Shown here: positions 15,035 to 23,779 of the stretch, piece by piece
How positions within the stretch are numbered: the stretch's first letter is position 1
Layout: each line of letters starts with the position of its first letter
NCBI GenBank assembly: GCA_030603685.1
Contig: JAUVXG010000013.1
Coordinates: forward strand, 1 to 47,310
Source: Pleomorphomonas sp.
GTDB lineage: Bacteria > Pseudomonadota > Alphaproteobacteria > Rhizobiales > Pleomorphomonadaceae
Length of the DNA: 47,310 nt
Direction of reading: 5' to 3'
Made by a program: the position numbers and the translations under genes
The notes under the pieces: generated by a model
The model's database searches: none
What the model was told of the DNA's origin: nothing
Seen by the model: only the letters and a program-made list of their open reading frames with translations

Positions 15035-15935
15035 ATATATCTTCCCATTTCGAAATGGTCATAGTTATGCACGGGCGCTTTTAGGAATAACCGACCTTTC
15101 AGATTGAAATACCAAAACCTTTCAGCCTGTACTATTAAAATAATAGACAACCCTGACCGAAGCACGTGCCTCGATGCTGGCCCTTTCTTGGCGCCGCCAT
15201 CCACGCACGCATCGAGGGCACGGCGACCGTTACTGAGAGATCGCATCCAATAGAACTGCGAACTCCGCGAATCCTGATGAGGAAATGGTGCGCCGCCTCC
15301 CAGTGGTCAAGCGTTGCTTGCCTGACATGCCGAAGCGTGCGTTGTAGAGCGCCGACCGACCGAAAGCGCCTGACCCGAGGTATGTCCCCTGTGCAAGCGT
15401 CTGCGTGCTGTTTCGACGCCTCCGTCCATGACTGGAACTATCGGCGGCACTTTGGCGCCAAAGCTGCAGTTGGAGGCCCCAAAAGGCACGTGATTCGCCG
15501 TCCTCGCTCTTCCGGAAGAGTCCTGACCCCGCTAGTCGAGGGTCCGGTCAAATACCTATGTGCGCATTTCTATCTGCGGTTGCTCAAAAGGCAACAATAT
15601 CGGCAAGCGAGTCTCTGCGCCTGACCGCTGTCCAACCGAGACGATCGGAAACATCGATTCATTTCAAGACTCTATTTCGACCCCCGACTGAACCACCGAC
15701 CATTTATAGGTCGACCTCTCTACTTCCCAAGCCCAGCGCAGCGGAAAGCCTTGATTCAGCAAATGACAAGGAAGACTCACAGAAATCGGTATCCTTAATG
15801 ACCGACCCAGTCGAATTGGCGATGAAACGGAAATTTCACTTCAGTTTTCGGTAACCTATCCATGCGTGTACTGCCATACGTCAGGCCCACGGACGGGTGT
15901 GTCCAACAACGCCTGCAGATTGTAGAGAGTCTAAG
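15035..15935. other. Gene-poor stretch between otsB and the che operon
   Basis: About 900 bp with no reading frame that looks like a protein. The longest frames are 152 and 98 codons on the plus strand; both are rich in R, S, C and W in a pattern typical of chance. The first 130 bp are AT-rich for this genome and hold an AT-only hairpin (15133-15147), suitable for the otsB promoter region. A 14-base perfect palindrome sits at 15450-15463 but such a match is expected by chance in a window this size. The right end must hold the che operon promoter, which I could not place. Confidence 0.6.
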
Positions 15936-16259
15936 TTGCCGTCGCTCGAACAACGCAAGATTTCTTACGACCTGGCCGCGGTGCTCGACGCCTCGGCGGT
16001 CCGTGACCTTCATGCGCAGATCGAACCTCTGGTGTCCGAGACCATCTACCTGACCCTGAATGCCGCGGCTGTCGAACGCCTCGGGACTCAGGCTGTCCAG
16101 CTTCTTGTTGCAACCGCCCGCGCGCTCGAGATGAACGGCGGCCGGCTCGCGATCGTGAATACCACGCCAACCTTTCGCGAAGCCTATGCCGACCTCGGCC
16201 TTGCCGCCGAACTCGACGCCCGGAGCCCCTTAAATGCCGAGAAAGATACTTACGGTTGA
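15936..16259 (+). CDS. STAS-domain protein, first gene of the chemosensory operon
   Basis: A small single-domain STAS protein, about 107 residues, related to anti-sigma-factor antagonists and MlaB-like proteins. The core is visible in LDASAVRDLHAQIEPLVSETIYLTLNAAAVERLGTQAVQLL (key parts) and NGGRLAIVNTTPTFREAYADLGL. The usual phospho-serine position of SpoIIAA-like proteins appears as RLGTQ, with T rather than DSS. The start is uncertain: TTG 15936 is preferred because GAGAG lies 7 bases before it and the domain begins there, but GTG 15897 is in frame. Its last 26 bases overlap cheY, implying coupled translation. Some alphaproteobacterial che operons begin with such a protein; its role in them is not settled. 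Confidence 0.8.
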   Translation: MPSLEQRKISYDLAAVLDASAVRDLHAQIEPLVSETIYLTLNAAAVERLGTQAVQLLVATARALEMNGGRLAIVNTTPTFREAYADLGLAAELDARSPLNAEKDTYG

Positions 16260-16602
16260 CGACTCCAGGACCATGCGCGACATGGTCTCCTACACGCTGA
16301 AGGGAGCCGGCTTCGAGGTCTTGGAAGCGGAGGACGGGGTGAAGGCCCTCGGTGTTCTCGCCAACACCCGCGTCGACCTGATCATCACCGACATCAACAT
16401 GCCCAACATGGACGGCGTGACGCTGGTCAAGCGCGTACGCGCCGGTGGGAACCATGCATCGACGCCGATCCTGATCCTGACCACGGAGTCCGGCGACGAC
16501 AGGAAGGCCAGCGGCAAGGCAGCCGGGGCGACGGGCTGGATCGTCAAGCCCTTTGCGCCGGAGAAGCTGCTTTCCGTCGTCAACAAGGTTTGCCCAGCCT
16601 GA
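16234..16602 (+). CDS. cheY: CheY, single-domain response regulator
   Basis: A 122-residue receiver domain without output domain. The acidic pocket D9/D10 (TVDDS), the phospho-acceptor D53 (ITDINMPNMDG), the switch threonine T83/T84 (LILTTES) and K105 (IVKPFAP) are all present, so it should be phosphorylated by CheA. It is preceded by the STAS gene with a 26-bp overlap and followed 18 bp later by cheA. It is the only free CheY in this operon and there is no cheZ. Confidence 0.95.
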   Translation: MPRKILTVDDSRTMRDMVSYTLKGAGFEVLEAEDGVKALGVLANTRVDLIITDINMPNMDGVTLVKRVRAGGNHASTPILILTTESGDDRKASGKAAGATGWIVKPFAPEKLLSVVNKVCPA

Positions 16603-16620
16603 CCCTCCCGGACGGCCGCC

Positions 16621-18702
16621 ATGTCAACTCCCAGCTTCGGCTCCGACGAACTCGCCCAGTTCCGCAGGACATTCTTCGAGGAATGCACGGAACTGCTTGC
16701 CGACCTCGAGGAACGCCTTGGGGCGCTCGCTGCCTATTCCAGCGACGTCGAGGGGCTTAACGCCATTTTCCGTGCCGTCCATTCGGTAAAGGCCGGCGCA
16801 GGCGCCTTCGGCTACACCGTACTGGTCGGCTTCGCGCACCGTTTCGAGGCCTTGCTCGATCGGCTGCGCGACGGCAAGGCCGAGCTCGACGAACGCACCC
16901 TCGCCGCCCTTGTCGCAGCCGCCGACGTCTTCTCCGCCCTGGTCGATCTCGCGCGCCAGGGCGAAACCCCGGCCGACGATTTCGGCGCCGATGTCGCCGA
17001 GGAACTCAGTGCATTGCTCAAGGGCGAGACACAGACGACCGCCCCCATACGGCCGACCGCCAGCGCCCCTGAAGCGCCGCCGGTGGACAGAAGCTACCGC
17101 ATCGTCTTCCGGCCCAATGCCGAGCTGTTCCGACACGCCAACGAACCGCTCTATCTGATCCGCGAGCTGAAGGCGCTCGGCACGTTGACGATCGACTGCG
17201 ATCTCGCGCGCCTGCCGGCCTTCGAGGCCTTCAACGTCGATGACGCCTATCTCGGCTGGACGATGACGCTTCGCGCCGACTGTTCGCCGGCCGCCATCGC
17301 CGAGGTTTTCGAGTTCGTCGACGACGAGTGTGAACTGATCATCGAGGAGATCGCCGACGCTCAGGCCGAACCGGAGGTCGTCGCTCCGCCTCCGGCCGCC
17401 GAAGCGGAGGCCACGAACTCGCCCTCCGAAAGCAAGTCGTCCGAAACCAAGCCCGCCGACGCCAAGACGGCCGGCAAGACCGGTTCGATCTCGTCGATCC
17501 GGGTCGATCTCTATCGCGTTGATCGCCTCGTCAACATGGTGGGCGAACTGGTCATTGCCCAGGCGATGCTGGCCCAGCAGTTCATCGAGACCCGCAAGCA
17601 GGACGATCCAGGCGCCCTTCAGGGCTTTGAACACCTGGCTGGCCTGACGCGAGAGCTGCAGGAATGCGTGATGGCCATCCGCATGCAGCCCGTCAAATCG
17701 GTGTTCTCGCGCATGCCGCGCCTCGTTCGCGATGTGGGACACAAGACGGGCAAGGACGTGCGGCTCGAAATGTCCGGCGAGCAGACCGAAGTCGACAAGA
17801 CGGTCATCGAGGAACTGGCCGATCCGCTCACCCACATGATCCGCAACGCCGTCGACCACGGCATCGAGGACGCCGACACGCGCCTTGCCGCCGGCAAGCC
17901 CGCCGGAGGGGTCATCCGCCTGTCGGCCCAGCATGCGGGTTCCAACATACTGATCCACGTCGAGGACGATGGTGCCGGCCTCGACCGGGATCGGCTGCTT
18001 GCCAAGGCGATCGACAAGGGCATCGTGCCGGCGAGCGCCAAACTGTCAGCCGAGGAAATCGACGAGCTGATCTTCTCGCCGGGCTTCTCGACGGCCGCGG
18101 CCGTCACCGACGTGTCGGGCCGTGGCGTCGGCATGGACGTCGTTCGTCGCAACGTCCAGGCGCTCGGCGGCCGCGTGCAGGTGGTGTCGACGCCCGGAAA
18201 GGGCACCCGCTTCACGCTGGTGATCCCGCTGACCCTCGCCGTCCTCGACGGCATGGTCGTGGCGGTCGGCTGGGAGAAGTACATCCTGCCGCTCACCTCG
18301 ATCGTCGAGTCCTTCCGTCCCGGACGCGGTCAGATCCGTGTCGTTCCCGGCGGTGGCGAGGTCGTCTCCATTCGCGGCGAGTTCGTCCGTCTGATCCATC
18401 TCGCTCGCGTGTTCGGCGTCAGCGAGGCCGTTTCCGATCCGTGTCAGGGCCTCGTCGTGCTGATCGAGCTCGCCAACGGCAGCAAACTCGGCGTGGTCGT
18501 GGACGAGCTGATCGGCCAGCAGCAGGTCGTGATCAAGTCTTTGCAAGACAACTACGACCCGGTTCCCGGCATTTCGGGCGCCACCATTCTCGGCAACGGG
18601 CGTGTCGCGCTCATCGTCGACATCGAAGAACTCACCCGCCTACACGATCGGTCCGCTCGTGCCGTCGACACGACGCGGCTGCCGATCGCAGCAAACGCCT
18701 GA
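16621..18702 (+). CDS. cheA: CheA, chemotaxis histidine kinase
   Basis: A 693-residue CheA that phosphorylates CheY and CheB. The P1 (Hpt) domain carries the phospho-acceptor H54 in RAVHSVKAGAGAFG. A second small domain (about 158-246, from YRIVFRPNAELFRHANEPLY to ELIIEEI) fits the P2-type region. A Pro/Glu/Ala/Ser-rich linker (about 250-285) leads to the dimerisation helices (VDRLVNMVGELVIAQAML). The catalytic domain has the N box HMIRNAVDHGIE (about 402-413), G1 VEDDGAGLDRDRL and G2 GRGVGMDVVRRNV, and a C-terminal CheW-like P5 domain ends the protein. All domains appear intact. It sits between cheY and cheW. Confidence 0.97.
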   Translation: MSTPSFGSDELAQFRRTFFEECTELLADLEERLGALAAYSSDVEGLNAIFRAVHSVKAGAGAFGYTVLVGFAHRFEALLDRLRDGKAELDERTLAALVAAADVFSALVDLARQGETPADDFGADVAEELSALLKGETQTTAPIRPTASAPEAPPVDRSYRIVFRPNAELFRHANEPLYLIRELKALGTLTIDCDLARLPAFEAFNVDDAYLGWTMTLRADCSPAAIAEVFEFVDDECELIIEEIADAQAEPEVVAPPPAAEAEATNSPSESKSSETKPADAKTAGKTGSISSIRVDLYRVDRLVNMVGELVIAQAMLAQQFIETRKQDDPGALQGFEHLAGLTRELQECVMAIRMQPVKSVFSRMPRLVRDVGHKTGKDVRLEMSGEQTEVDKTVIEELADPLTHMIRNAVDHGIEDADTRLAAGKPAGGVIRLSAQHAGSNILIHVEDDGAGLDRDRLLAKAIDKGIVPASAKLSAEEIDELIFSPGFSTAAAVTDVSGRGVGMDVVRRNVQALGGRVQVVSTPGKGTRFTLVIPLTLAVLDGMVVAVGWEKYILPLTSIVESFRPGRGQIRVVPGGGEVVSIRGEFVRLIHLARVFGVSEAVSDPCQGLVVLIELANGSKLGVVVDELIGQQQVVIKSLQDNYDPVPGISGATILGNGRVALIVDIEELTRLHDRSARAVDTTRLPIAANA

Positions 18703-18720
18703 CCTCACGGAGACCTCTCC

Positions 18721-19221
18721 ATGGCAGAACCGCAAGATCTTCCCAACACCGGTCCGGACGCCGCCGCGGCCCAAGCGCGGCAGTTCATATCCTTCCGCGT
18801 CGGTGACGACGAGTTCGCCATCGACATCATGGCCGTTCGCGAAATCAAGGGGTGGACCGAGACGACCGTCCTGCCGAACCAGCAAGACTACATGCTCGGC
18901 GTGCTCAACCTTCGCGGCACGATCGTGCCGATCTTCGATCTTCGCTGCCGCTTCGGACTGGGCCTCACCACGGCCACCCGCAGCCATGTGGTGATCATCG
19001 TGGCGATCGGCGGCCGGCTCCTCGGCCTGCTCGTCGATGCCGTGTCGGACATCCTGACCGTCAACGCGGCCGACATCCGGCCGGTACCTGACGTCGACCA
19101 GCCGATCGACAACGCCTTCCTCGCCGGCATCATCCCCGTCGGCGACAGCATGGTCGTGCTCCTCAGCCTCGAGAACCTCTTCGCCAATCATGGCCCGGCC
19201 AACGCCGCCATCGCCGCCTGA
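18721..19221 (+). CDS. cheW: CheW, chemoreceptor-kinase coupling protein
   Basis: A 166-residue CheW adaptor that links the receptor to CheA. It shows the SH3-like double barrel: FISFRVGDDEFAIDIMAVREI, VLPNQQDYMLGVLNLRGTIVPIFDLR (key parts) and HVVIIVAIGGRLLGLLVDAVSDIL, with a C-terminal MVVLLSLENLF. An extra 20-residue Ala/Gln-rich N-terminus precedes the domain. GGAGA lies about 8 bases before the ATG. Placed 18 bp after cheA and 24 bp before the receptor gene. Confidence 0.96.
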   Translation: MAEPQDLPNTGPDAAAAQARQFISFRVGDDEFAIDIMAVREIKGWTETTVLPNQQDYMLGVLNLRGTIVPIFDLRCRFGLGLTTATRSHVVIIVAIGGRLLGLLVDAVSDILTVNAADIRPVPDVDQPIDNAFLAGIIPVGDSMVVLLSLENLFANHGPANAAIAA

Positions 19222-19245
19222 ACGGCCTTTCCAGGAACTGACATC

Positions 19246-22209
19246 ATGTCACTCACCTCGCTGAAACTTCGCACCAAGATCGGCCTGATCGTCGCGCTGA
19301 TGAGCCTGCCGATCGTCATCCTCGGCTGGCTCTACGTCAGCAAGAGCGAGGAGGGCGTGGCCGCCGCCAGAAAGGAAGCCAACGGCGTCACCTACGCGAT
19401 CGCCGTCTGGGAATCGATCCGCGGGCTCGCCGTCTCGGCACTGGACGACGCGGCCACTCCGGCCACGGTGCTGCCCAGCATCCCCGACCTGCAGGGCCTT
19501 GGCAGCGCAAATGACGCCGCGTTTGGCATCGAGGAGAACGCCAAGGCCTTCACCAACGTTCTGGCGAGTTACGACTGGCCGCGCAGTCACGCTCCGTTCG
19601 ACGCTCGGTTGACCCAGTCGGTCAACACGGGCCTCGATCTCATGGCGGCCATCTCCAATGGTTCGGGCATCGCCGTCGACACCGAGGTCGATCACCACTA
19701 CCTCGGCCAGGCGCTGATGAGCCGCATTCCGCGTGTGCTGTGGTACCGCGTGGCGATCACCGGCAAGATTCGCGAGATATCACGCTCGTCGTCCGTCTCG
19801 GTCGCGGATCTCGGCCTTCTGAAGTCGCAGATTGCGCTTTTCAAGGAGGCTTCCGACGGAGCCACCGCCGCGCTGCAGGTTGCCAAGTCCTATAGCACCG
19901 ATGGTCGTGTCGAGAGCCTAGGTGCACAGATCAGCGCGTTCGACGAAATCGCTCCGCGCTTCGTAAGCGAAGCGGACGCTGTCGCGACCGCCTTTGAGAC
20001 GGCCGCCACGCCGCAAAGTGTGAATATCTCCGGCTTCATGGACGCCACGAAGGCCCAGGCGCAGGCGAGCCAGGCTCTCTGGCACGGCGGCGCGAACACG
20101 CTCACCACCATGCTTGACGATCACGCCGCGGGGCTTCGCAACGGCCTGTTCACCACACTTGCGGTGGTTCTTGCCGCCATTGTGGTTGCGCTTGCCGCCA
20201 GCATCTTCTTCTCCCTGCAGATCACGCGCGGCGTGGGGCGCATGATCAACTATATGCGCCGCATCACCGACGGCGACTACGAGTTCGAAGTCGATGGGAC
20301 CGATCGCAAGGACGAGATCGGCACCATCGCCGGCGCCGTGTCGATATTCCGCGAGAATGGCAAACAGGTTGCCGAACTCACCGCCAACTACAAGGGACAG
20401 GCCGACGCCATCCGCCTGTCCCAGTCGGTCCTGGAACTGTCGCTTGACGGCACCGTCATCGACGCCAACGACATCTTCTGCCGGATCTTCGGCTATACGA
20501 TCGACGAGATCCGCGGCAAGCCGGCTGCGATGTTCGCCGACGCCGTTGCCCGCGAAAGCGCCGAATACAAACTGATGTGGGAGGGACTGCAGCGCGGCGA
20601 GCATGTCACCGGCCAGTACAAGCGCATCGCCAAGGGCGGCCGTGAAGTCTGGCTCGAAGTGTCGTTCAACCCGATCCTCGGCCTTGACGGCAAGCCGTTC
20701 AAGATCGTCCAGATCGCGACCGACGTGACCGCCCAGCGCTTGCAGTCGGCCGACTTCGAGGGACAGATCGCCGCCATTTCCAAGGCGCAAGGCATCATCG
20801 AGTTCTCGCTGGATGGCAAGGTTCTCGATGCCAACGAGAACTTCCTCAACACGCTCGGCTACACGCTGGCCGAGATCAAGGGACAGCATCACTCCATCTT
20901 CGTCGATCCTGCCTATCGCGCGTCGGTCGATTACCGGATGTTCTGGGAAAAGCTCGGCCGTGGTGAACACGACACCAACCAGTACAAGCGCGTCGGCAAG
21001 GGCGGGCGGGAAATCTGGATCCAGGCTTCCTACAACCCGATCCTCGACTTGAACGGCAAGCCCTTCAAGGTGGTCAAGTACGCCACCGACGTCACCGAGC
21101 AGGTGCGTTCCGCCGAGGCGCTTCAGGCGGCAGTCCGCGAATCCAAGGAAGTGATCGAGGCGGCGCGTGGCAACGACCTGACCCGTCGTGTGCCGCTCGA
21201 CGGCAAGACCGGTGAGATCGCCAGTCTCTGCGAGGGGATCAATACGCTGCTCGATACCATGTCGAACGTCGTCGCCGACATGATGGAGGCCGCGACGACC
21301 ATCTCCAACGCCGTCGCGGAGATTTCCTCGGGCACCACCGATCTGTCCCAGCGGACCGAGCAACAGGCTTCGAACCTCGAAGAAACGGCCGCGTCCATGG
21401 AAGAGATGGCGGCAACCGTCAAGCAGAACGCCGACAACGCCCAGCAGGCCAACCAGCTGGCAGCCTCGGCGCGCGGCACGGCGACCGACGGCGGGGACGT
21501 CGTCGGCAAGGCGGTCGAGGCCATGAGCCGCATCGAGACTTCGTCGCAGAAGATATCCGACATCATCTCGGTGATCGACGAGATCGCTTTCCAGACCAAT
21601 CTCCTGGCCCTCAACGCGGCTGTCGAGGCGGCACGGGCGGGCGACGCCGGCAAGGGCTTCGCGGTGGTTGCCTCGGAAGTCCGTTCACTGGCTCAGCGCT
21701 CGTCTGGCGCCGCCAAGGATATCAAGGCGCTGATCGTCGAGAGCGGCGCTCAGGTGAAGGATGGCGTCAAGCTGGTCAACGACGCCGGCACCGCACTGAA
21801 CGAGATCGTCGGATCGATCAAGAAGGTGGCGGACATCGTCTCCGACATCGCGGCGGCGAGCCGTGAGCAGTCGGCCGGTGTTGAGGAGATCAACAAGGCC
21901 GTCACTCAGATGGATGAGATGACGCAGCAGAACTCGGCGCTGGTCGAGGAGAATGCCTCGGCGACGCGCATGCTGCAGGAGCAGGCCGAGGCCATGCACG
22001 GGCGCATGTCGGCCTTCCGGCTGGCCGAGGCCGCCCGATCGGCCCGGGTTGCCATCGAAGAGCGGCGCGAGTCGCGGACGGCCGTCAAGACCCCGCCTCG
22101 CCCGGCCCAGCCGAAGAAGGTGGCCGCGGCGGGTGGACGCACCGCACAGCGCTTGCAGTCTGAGCTGCACGCGGCCTTTGAGAGCGATGCGGACTGGAAG
22201 GAGTTCTGA
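19246..22209 (+). CDS. Methyl-accepting chemotaxis protein with two PAS domains and a C-terminal CheR-tether motif
   Basis: A 987-residue chemoreceptor. Membrane helix 1 is near 11-31, a helical periplasmic sensor spans about 32-300, and helix 2 is near 301-324, followed by a HAMP domain (about 325-375). Two PAS domains (about 390-498 and 512-620) are close copies: both contain a DANxxF segment, a QYKRxxKGGRExW segment and a DGKPFK/NGKPFK segment. A second HAMP-like linker precedes the signalling domain, whose hairpin tip is [20 protein letters not shown] with [12 protein letters not shown]. The final residues DWKEF (983-987) fit the aromatic-x-x-aromatic pattern of the NWETF pentapeptide that tethers CheR and CheB in E. 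coli receptors. The ligand is unknown. It is inside the che operon, directly before cheR. Confidence 0.95.
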   Translation: MSLTSLKLRTKIGLIVALMSLPIVILGWLYVSKSEEGVAAARKEANGVTYAIAVWESIRGLAVSALDDAATPATVLPSIPDLQGLGSANDAAFGIEENAKAFTNVLASYDWPRSHAPFDARLTQSVNTGLDLMAAISNGSGIAVDTEVDHHYLGQALMSRIPRVLWYRVAITGKIREISRSSSVSVADLGLLKSQIALFKEASDGATAALQVAKSYSTDGRVESLGAQISAFDEIAPRFVSEADAVATAFETAATPQSVNISGFMDATKAQAQASQALWHGGANTLTTMLDDHAAGLRNGLFTTLAVVLAAIVVALAASIFFSLQITRGVGRMINYMRRITDGDYEFEVDGTDRKDEIGTIAGAVSIFRENGKQVAELTANYKGQADAIRLSQSVLELSLDGTVIDANDIFCRIFGYTIDEIRGKPAAMFADAVARESAEYKLMWEGLQRGEHVTGQYKRIAKGGREVWLEVSFNPILGLDGKPFKIVQIATDVTAQRLQSADFEGQIAAISKAQGIIEFSLDGKVLDANENFLNTLGYTLAEIKGQHHSIFVDPAYRASVDYRMFWEKLGRGEHDTNQYKRVGKGGREIWIQASYNPILDLNGKPFKVVKYATDVTEQVRSAEALQAAVRESKEVIEAARGNDLTRRVPLDGKTGEIASLCEGINTLLDTMSNVVADMMEAATTISNAVAEISSGTTDLSQRTEQQASNLEETAASMEEMAATVKQNADNAQQANQLAASARGTATDGGDVVGKAVEAMSRIETSSQKISDIISVIDEIAFQTNLLALNAAVEAARAGDAGKGFAVVASEVRSLAQRSSGAAKDIKALIVESGAQVKDGVKLVNDAGTALNEIVGSIKKVADIVSDIAAASREQSAGVEEINKAVTQMDEMTQQNSALVEENASATRMLQEQAEAMHGRMSAFRLAEAARSARVAIEERRESRTAVKTPPRPAQPKKVAAAGGRTAQRLQSELHAAFESDADWKEF

Positions 22210-22227
22210 GCGCGACGAGAAATCGGG

Positions 22228-22247
22228 CCGCGGCGGCAGCGCCGCGG
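22228..22247 (+). other. Intercistronic stem-loop between mcp and cheR
   Basis: Eight perfect GC pairs (22228-22235 with 22240-22247) around loop GCAG, with no following T run. It lies in the only gap over 50 bp inside the che operon, so it may protect or process the upstream message or lower downstream expression; this is inference. Confidence 0.5.
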
Positions 22248-22268
22248 TTCAGTTCCCCCGGAGTAAAT

Positions 22269-23123
22269 ATGGCCGCACTCAGCACGACCGCCCCGGAACA
22301 TCGCGAGTTTCCCTTCACACTGAAGGAATACAGGCGCCTCTCCGCATTTGTTCACGGTCGGACGGGCATCACCCTGCCCGACCACAAGATCAACATGGTC
22401 TACTCGCGGCTGACGCGGCGTTTGCGGGAACTTGAATTCTCGACTTTCGCCGAGTACTGCGACTACTACTCGAGCCCCGAGGGCGAAGACGAGATCGAAT
22501 ACCTGATCAACGCCCTCACCACCAACCTCACCCGGTTCTTCCGCGAGAAGCACCACTTCGACCATCTTGCAGAAAACTTGCTCTCCGATCTGTCAACCGA
22601 CGGAATCAACGGCCGGACACGCCTACGCATATGGTCGGCAGGCTGCTCGACGGGCGAGGAGCCCTACTCGATCGCCATGACCTACCGAGAGACGGCTGCG
22701 TCACGGGTGCAATGCGACACCCGGATCCTGGCGACCGACATCGACAGTTCGGTGGTGGCACGTGGTTCATCCGGCCGCTATGGAGGACAGTCGGTCGCCG
22801 AACTCGGCAAGGGCAGGCGCTATCGCCACTTCACGGCCTTCGGCGGAAGCGAATGGCAGGTGCGTCCCGAACTCAGGCAGCTCATCGCGTTCAAGCAGCT
22901 CAACCTTCTCGATGCGTGGCCGATGAAGGGGCCGTTTGACGCCATCTTCTGCCGCAACGTCATGATCTACTTCGACAATCCGACCAAGGCCCGACTGGTG
23001 CAGCGCTTTGCCGACCTTCTGGCTCCCGGTGGTTGGCTCTACATCGGCCATTCCGAAACCATTCTCGACCAGAAGACGGTTTTCCGCCTGCGCGGTCCGA
23101 CGATCTACCAGAAGGGTACCTGA
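22269..23123 (+). CDS. cheR: CheR, chemoreceptor glutamate methyltransferase
   Basis: CheR uses S-adenosylmethionine to methylate receptor glutamates during adaptation. The 284-residue product has the N-terminal helical domain (FVHGRTGITLPDHKINMVYSRL), the conserved LTTNLTRFFREKHHF, the SAM motif WSAGCSTGEEPYSIAM (near 120-135) and the CRNVMIYFDNPTKARLVQRF and GWLYIGHSETI blocks. GGAG precedes the ATG by 7 bases. It follows the receptor gene whose DWKEF tail is a likely docking site for it, and is 3 bp before cheD. Confidence 0.96.
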   Translation: MAALSTTAPEHREFPFTLKEYRRLSAFVHGRTGITLPDHKINMVYSRLTRRLRELEFSTFAEYCDYYSSPEGEDEIEYLINALTTNLTRFFREKHHFDHLAENLLSDLSTDGINGRTRLRIWSAGCSTGEEPYSIAMTYRETAASRVQCDTRILATDIDSSVVARGSSGRYGGQSVAELGKGRRYRHFTAFGGSEWQVRPELRQLIAFKQLNLLDAWPMKGPFDAIFCRNVMIYFDNPTKARLVQRFADLLAPGGWLYIGHSETILDQKTVFRLRGPTIYQKGT

Positions 23124-23126
23124 GCG

Positions 23127-23771
23127 ATGTCCTTCGCCGGTCAGCCGAAAGCAACTGTGTATCCGGAGGAAAACGCCGGCTCGCACCGACAAGAAGCTCC
23201 ACGGTCCTACGACTGGCGGCGGGGCGTACAGGCGGTGCGCGTCCTGCCGGGCGAGGCCTACGTGACGGCACGAGCCGACGAAATGATCGTCACCGTCCTC
23301 GGCTCCTGCGTCGCCGCCTGCATCCGCAACCCGGCAACCGGATTTGGCGGTCTCAACCACTTCATGCTGCCAGAAAGCGATTCCGGCATCTGGAACGGCG
23401 CCAGCGCCGCGTTGCGCTACGGCAACTACGCCATGGAAGTGCTGATCAACGAGGTCCTGAAGTCCGGTTGCGAACGGCGAGGCCTTGAGATCAAGCTGTT
23501 CGGCGGCGCCGATCTCACGGACGGGCCGACGCTGATCGGCTCGTCCAACGTGTCCTTCGTGCTCGACTACCTCCGTGCCGAGGGGCTTCCGATCGCCTCC
23601 GCGGATCTCGGGGGCTGCTATGGCCGCCGCATCCACTACAACCCCTCGACCGGTGTCGTGCACAGGCTTCTGCTCGGCACCGCCACCCACCCCGCTTTCG
23701 TCGACGAAGAGCACTCCTTCAGGGACCGACTTGCACGAACGAAGGTCGAAGGCGAGGTCGATCTTTTCTGA
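23127..23771 (+). CDS. cheD: CheD, receptor glutamine deamidase
   Basis: CheD deamidates receptor glutamines and can modulate receptor activity. In the 214-residue product the catalytic C61 lies in VLGSCVAACI and H78 in GGLNHFMLP, with downstream KLFGGADL and NVSFVLDYLRAEGLPI. About 30 extra residues precede the domain. It starts 3 bp after the cheR stop and ends 8 bp before cheB. Confidence 0.95.
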   Translation: MSFAGQPKATVYPEENAGSHRQEAPRSYDWRRGVQAVRVLPGEAYVTARADEMIVTVLGSCVAACIRNPATGFGGLNHFMLPESDSGIWNGASAALRYGNYAMEVLINEVLKSGCERRGLEIKLFGGADLTDGPTLIGSSNVSFVLDYLRAEGLPIASADLGGCYGRRIHYNPSTGVVHRLLLGTATHPAFVDEEHSFRDRLARTKVEGEVDLF

Positions 23772-23779
23772 GGATCATC

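Noticed and set aside
15035-15160. General stress (EcfG) promoter for otsB-otsA
   Set aside because: No GGAAC followed at 16-19 bases by CGTT is present on the minus strand in the first 150 bases upstream.
15450-15463. A 14-base perfect palindrome (CTTTGGCGCCAAAG)
   Set aside because: About three perfect 14-base palindromes are expected by chance in a window of this length, and it has no partner or promoter context.
15166-15854. Two plus-strand frames of 152 and 98 codons before the che operon
   Set aside because: Composition (many R, S, C, W; no hydrophobic pattern or motif), lack of a ribosome site and mutual overlap indicate chance frames.
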